A stretch of 64,000 nucleotides of DNA from Patiria pectinifera (lineage: Eukaryota; Echinodermata; Asteroidea; Valvatida; Asterinidae): contig CM057129.1 in the NCBI GenBank assembly GCA_029964075.1, positions 15,739,430 to 15,803,429 of the forward strand, in the 5' to 3' direction. The number at the start of each line of letters is the position of its first letter. The first letter of the stretch is position 1. The notes beneath the pieces are model-generated. The model ran no database searches. It saw only the letters and a list, made by a program, of their open reading frames with translations, and was not told where the DNA came from. Below, in pieces: positions 61,160 to 64,000 of the stretch. Both the position numbers and the translations under genes were made by a program.

Positions 61160-63300
61160 GGAAGGAAATTGCAAGAGAAATGAATGTCATTATAATAATG
61201 GCAACTATTCAGAGCGGTTGCAGACATCAGATAAGATGTTACACGGCCTGCCATTTCATCGTTGATAATGTAAATTAGTGTCGGGGAAGATGAATTTGAA
61301 ATGAGTAGCCGAGCCCATGTTGCAGGTTCTGGTTTTTTTGTGGAGCCTTTCAAAATTTCCTGGCTGTTCAATTTACACAGCAGATTCATGTTCATATAAA
61401 GTGTCATTAATATTCTCAAAAACACAATGCTCAAAGTACGAGGCATCAATTATTTACCTTCGCGTATCAGATGTACATGTAAAATGCACAGGTGGTGCAG
61501 AAAGAAGGAAACTCACTTTGACAGGAATTATAAACTTACTTAATTATTTAAACTGTTGTTTTTTTAATAATAAAGTGAAGTATAGCTCTTCAACCATACA
61601 TAGTGACAAAAAGCTTTTTTTTTAAATTCGCAAGAATAGTGTTATTATGCTAATTTGAATACAAGTCACCAAAATCACTGTTGTCCACGTGTATAAGTCT
61701 AGTTTAGTGTTTTTTTTTGTCTTAAAATTAAGCACCGGTGCTAGCTCAGTCAAGCGGTTGCAATAAAGCCGTCCGTGGACAAAGAGGTTTGGCACATAAA
61801 AATATCTCAAAGACAAAATATGCATTTGCAATCATTTTTACGTCACTTAGGCCGATATTTAAAGATCAATATTTTAATACCATTAAATTGAGTTTTTGAA
61901 ATATGCTCAACGAGTAGGTGAAAATTGCTGTCAAAAGTGGCTTCTTTTTTTTTGGCGCCACCCTTTGTTATGTATTCTCGGGACTAATCTCCACCCAGTG
62001 GCGTATTAGGCGGGGTGTCGGTTTTGGGAGGGCCCACCCTGGCTGGAGAACCGTGGCGTTCCCTTGTATCCCCACTCCCCCCGTTCAGATTATTGCTTTA
62101 TTATCAAAGAAAACTGCATTAAATTTTCACATTTTGTTTCAAACGGAAGAAAGTTGTAGTCAACCCAATTTTTATTTGCGATTATACAACATTTACTGTT
62201 TCCATACAAATTGACAGTATTTTATACCAAATAATTTCGAAAGTTGGTACCGGTACTCTTCTTTTTCGATCAGTTTTTTTTTCGCATAATGAAAAGAGTG
62301 TATGACTCTATCGGAGGAAGGATAGTGACGGACTTAGAATTCTTGAAATTAACGTCTAAATGTCAGTTGGGTTATGAAAATTCTTCCCTGCATGGGCTTG
62401 GCAGTGCGTTTTTCCCCTGATTTTGTTTTGCAAAACCAGTTTAATCTGTCACTAAGCCAAAAATAAACCGCCGATCGATCGTCGTCATCGCGACCACCGA
62501 GACAGTCGAGGTCTAAATCATTCAGCTCATTTTTAGACAAACATAATAGGCCTACATCCTCAATGTTCTGAGCTATCAAGGTTGATAAAGGGGCCGATAA
62601 TGAAAATAGATGTAGGCCTATTGCTCCGCGCATCCACAAATTATTGTGCACGCGGAGCTGACGACACAATAATCATTCTGAGTCATCGAATGGGGCCAGA
62701 CTATCTAGCTCAAATCCAAGATAATTTTGGATGAGGCTTTTATGAGGCCGGGTTATTTTGACCATCTCTCAATCCGCCCCTAAGATCTCGGCCATCGAGT
62801 GACGAAAAATTTTGAAACTCGGTACATGCATAGAGCAACTCATCATGAACATACCTGAGAAATTTCATAACTATAGGTCAAAGGGTTTTGGAATTATGGC
62901 TAATTGATATCCATTATGTACGAATGGTAATTGTGCTCTGTGTACACACGACGTATGGGAAAGTTCAGTTTTCACGGCGCGTAGGTCCGATTTTCCGCCC
63001 CGGCCCTTTTAGGGTTAAATTGTTGACTCAAACTTGTTCTGGTTGGGAAATCTCCCCATTAATTAAATAAACTTCATCACATATTGCGTCACTGCACCCT
63101 TTTTCCCCCCATGATGTTTGTCGTGTGGTTATGTTTAAAGGTGTGCGTCTAAATTTAGCGGTTTTTTAAATTTATTTTTTAGAGAAATGTTGAAAGCCCG
63201 TTTGTTTACGTCTGATGCGGGGGTCGCTTTTTGTCTGCTTTTTCTATGGGAGAAAACTTCGCTATCCTGATACCATCTCCAATGAAATATTGGTCTTGAC
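61160..63300. other. Stretch without a supported gene
   Basis: It should be the channel's next intron or its 5' region. I searched the minus strand for the expected upstream exon and found none. It has a hAT-like CAGTGGCGTATTAGGCGGG word near 61997 and otherwise nothing assignable. Confidence 0.4.
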
Positions 63301-63522
63301 ATGATTGAGATCAAGCAGCTCATGAAGGATAAGGCTATATGTGGCACAACTTTGTCAATGCTAGCTGCTTCTGCCATTCCGTTTAATGAAACGGATGATG
63401 GTGATGATGATTATTATTATACGTGTTTCCAGCAGTTAAACAAGGCATCGAATCATGAACCGCTTATTAAAAAAATTAGAAGAGAAACACAGAAAGATCA
63501 AAGATCAAAGAGTTTTGAATAA
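63301..63522 (+). CDS. Small hypothetical ORF
   Basis: A 73-codon frame has a true ATG and non-repetitive, charged composition: MIEIKQLMKDKAICGTTLSM, an acidic patch DETDDGDDD-like (ETDDGDDDYYY), and a Lys/Arg-rich end. AATAAA overlaps its TGA-equivalent stop region (TTTGAATAAACAC). I do not recognise it, and it may be a chance frame. Confidence 0.25.
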   Translation: MIEIKQLMKDKAICGTTLSMLAASAIPFNETDDGDDDYYYTCFQQLNKASNHEPLIKKIRRETQKDQRSKSFE

Positions 63523-63547
63523 ACACTACTTTTCGTATTCATTAGTA

Positions 63548-63825
63548 TGGTGTTCTGTAGACGCCAAATCTGCGTCGCGTCGTGCTTTCACGTTGTGCCG
63601 TCGCGTCGTACCGTCGCGTCGTGCCGTCGTCCATCGCGTCGTGCCGTCGCCCGTCGCGTCGTGGCGTCGCGTCGTGGCGTCGCCCGTGGCGTCGTGTCGT
63701 CGCCTCTTAAATTACCGTTTCTAAGCACGTACATATGGTGTTCTATAGACGCCAAATCTGCGTCGCGTCGTGCTTTCACGTCGTGCCGTCGCGTCGTATA
63801 CCGTCGCGTCGTGCCGTCGTCCAGA
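63548..63825 (+). repeat. 187-bp duplication with CGTCGCGTCGTGC minirepeats
   Basis: TAGACGCCAAATCTGCGTCG followed by CGTCGTGCTTTCACG occurs at about 63559 and 63746. Each is followed by a run of CGTCGCGTCGTGCCGTCG-type words. Arg-rich translated frames here are artefacts of the repeat. Confidence 0.88.
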
Positions 63826-64000
63826 AATATGCGATATAACCCTGTTCAAATATGAAAAAGAAATTATTCTCCCACACAATCCTTCAATTGTGAGTTACAT
63901 GAGATACAGGGACGACGTCTTAATAATATTTAACGGTAACGAAGACCAAAAAGAAGGGAAACTGGATACTCGAGTAGCAACCAAAAAACTGATACCTTTC
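63821..64000 (+). pseudogene. Reverse transcriptase fragment running off the right edge
   Basis: The frame reads PEICDITLFKYEKEIILPHN, then PSIVSYMRYRDDVLIIFNGN and EDQKEGKLDTRVATKKLIPF, open to the last base. MRYRDDVLIIF is the RT catalytic box with YRDD in place of YxDD neighbours. The spacing resembles Penelope-like or related elements. Whether it is intact cannot be judged from this window. Confidence 0.7.

Noticed and set aside
62349-62669. Minus-strand frame tested as the missing 5' exon of the anion channel
   Set aside because: It has no signal-peptide-like start, no YDxRxRP-type motif and no donor in the required phase 1.
63588-63779. Arg-rich frames on both strands
   Set aside because: They come from CGTCGCGTCGTGC minirepeats.

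Overview
This is a window from an animal nuclear genome. It is AT-rich, has split genes with GT–AG introns, and is dense in transposable-element debris. The many ACATGTACATGTA and TAGGCCTAC-type words, the tRNA-derived SINEs and the MITE types resemble marine invertebrate deuterostomes, most likely an echinoderm. That assignment is an inference and not firm.

Two real protein-coding genes can be reconstructed exon by exon, both on the minus strand. (1) A complete ubiquilin (UBQLN-type ubiquitin shuttle factor) runs from an ATG at 44627 to a TAA at 19194. It has 13 coding exons with every intron phase matching, giving about 597 codons: N-terminal UBL, Met/Asn/Pro-rich STI1-like blocks, Ser/Thr-rich linkers and a C-terminal UBA. 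(2) Upstream of it lies the 3' part of a Cys-loop ligand-gated anion channel of the glycine/glutamate-gated chloride channel group. Eight phase-consistent exons run from 61155 to a TGA at 50226 and cover most of the ligand-binding domain, the Cys-loop, a second loop-C disulfide and M1–M4. Its signal peptide and N-terminus lie beyond the window.

Layout. 1–19 kb: no convincing host gene; retroelement remnants (non-LTR RT tail, a Ty3/gypsy RNase H scrap, a Penelope-like pair in inverted orientation around a CAG repeat), a 21-bp minisatellite at 8.8–9.5 kb, and a MITE beside a tRNA-like SINE at 18 kb. 19.2–44.6 kb: ubiquilin. Its introns hold a piggyBac relic with TTAA target duplications, a piggyBac-type MITE, pogo/mariner-type MITEs, a hAT-like element with a perfect 8-bp duplication, a 539-bp palindrome, an eight-copy 83-bp satellite and several SINEs. 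44.6–50.2 kb: intergenic, with a 20-bp minisatellite about 1 kb upstream of the ubiquilin start. 50.2–61.2 kb: the channel gene, with a long-TIR mariner-type MITE and other repeats in its introns. 61.2–64 kb: mostly unassigned, ending in GTCGC-rich repeats and the start of a reverse transcriptase fragment running off the right edge.

The two host genes are not functionally linked. One serves proteasomal and autophagic shuttling in the cytosol and the other fast inhibitory signalling at the plasma membrane. I found no rRNA gene, no CRISPR array and no intact autonomous transposon.
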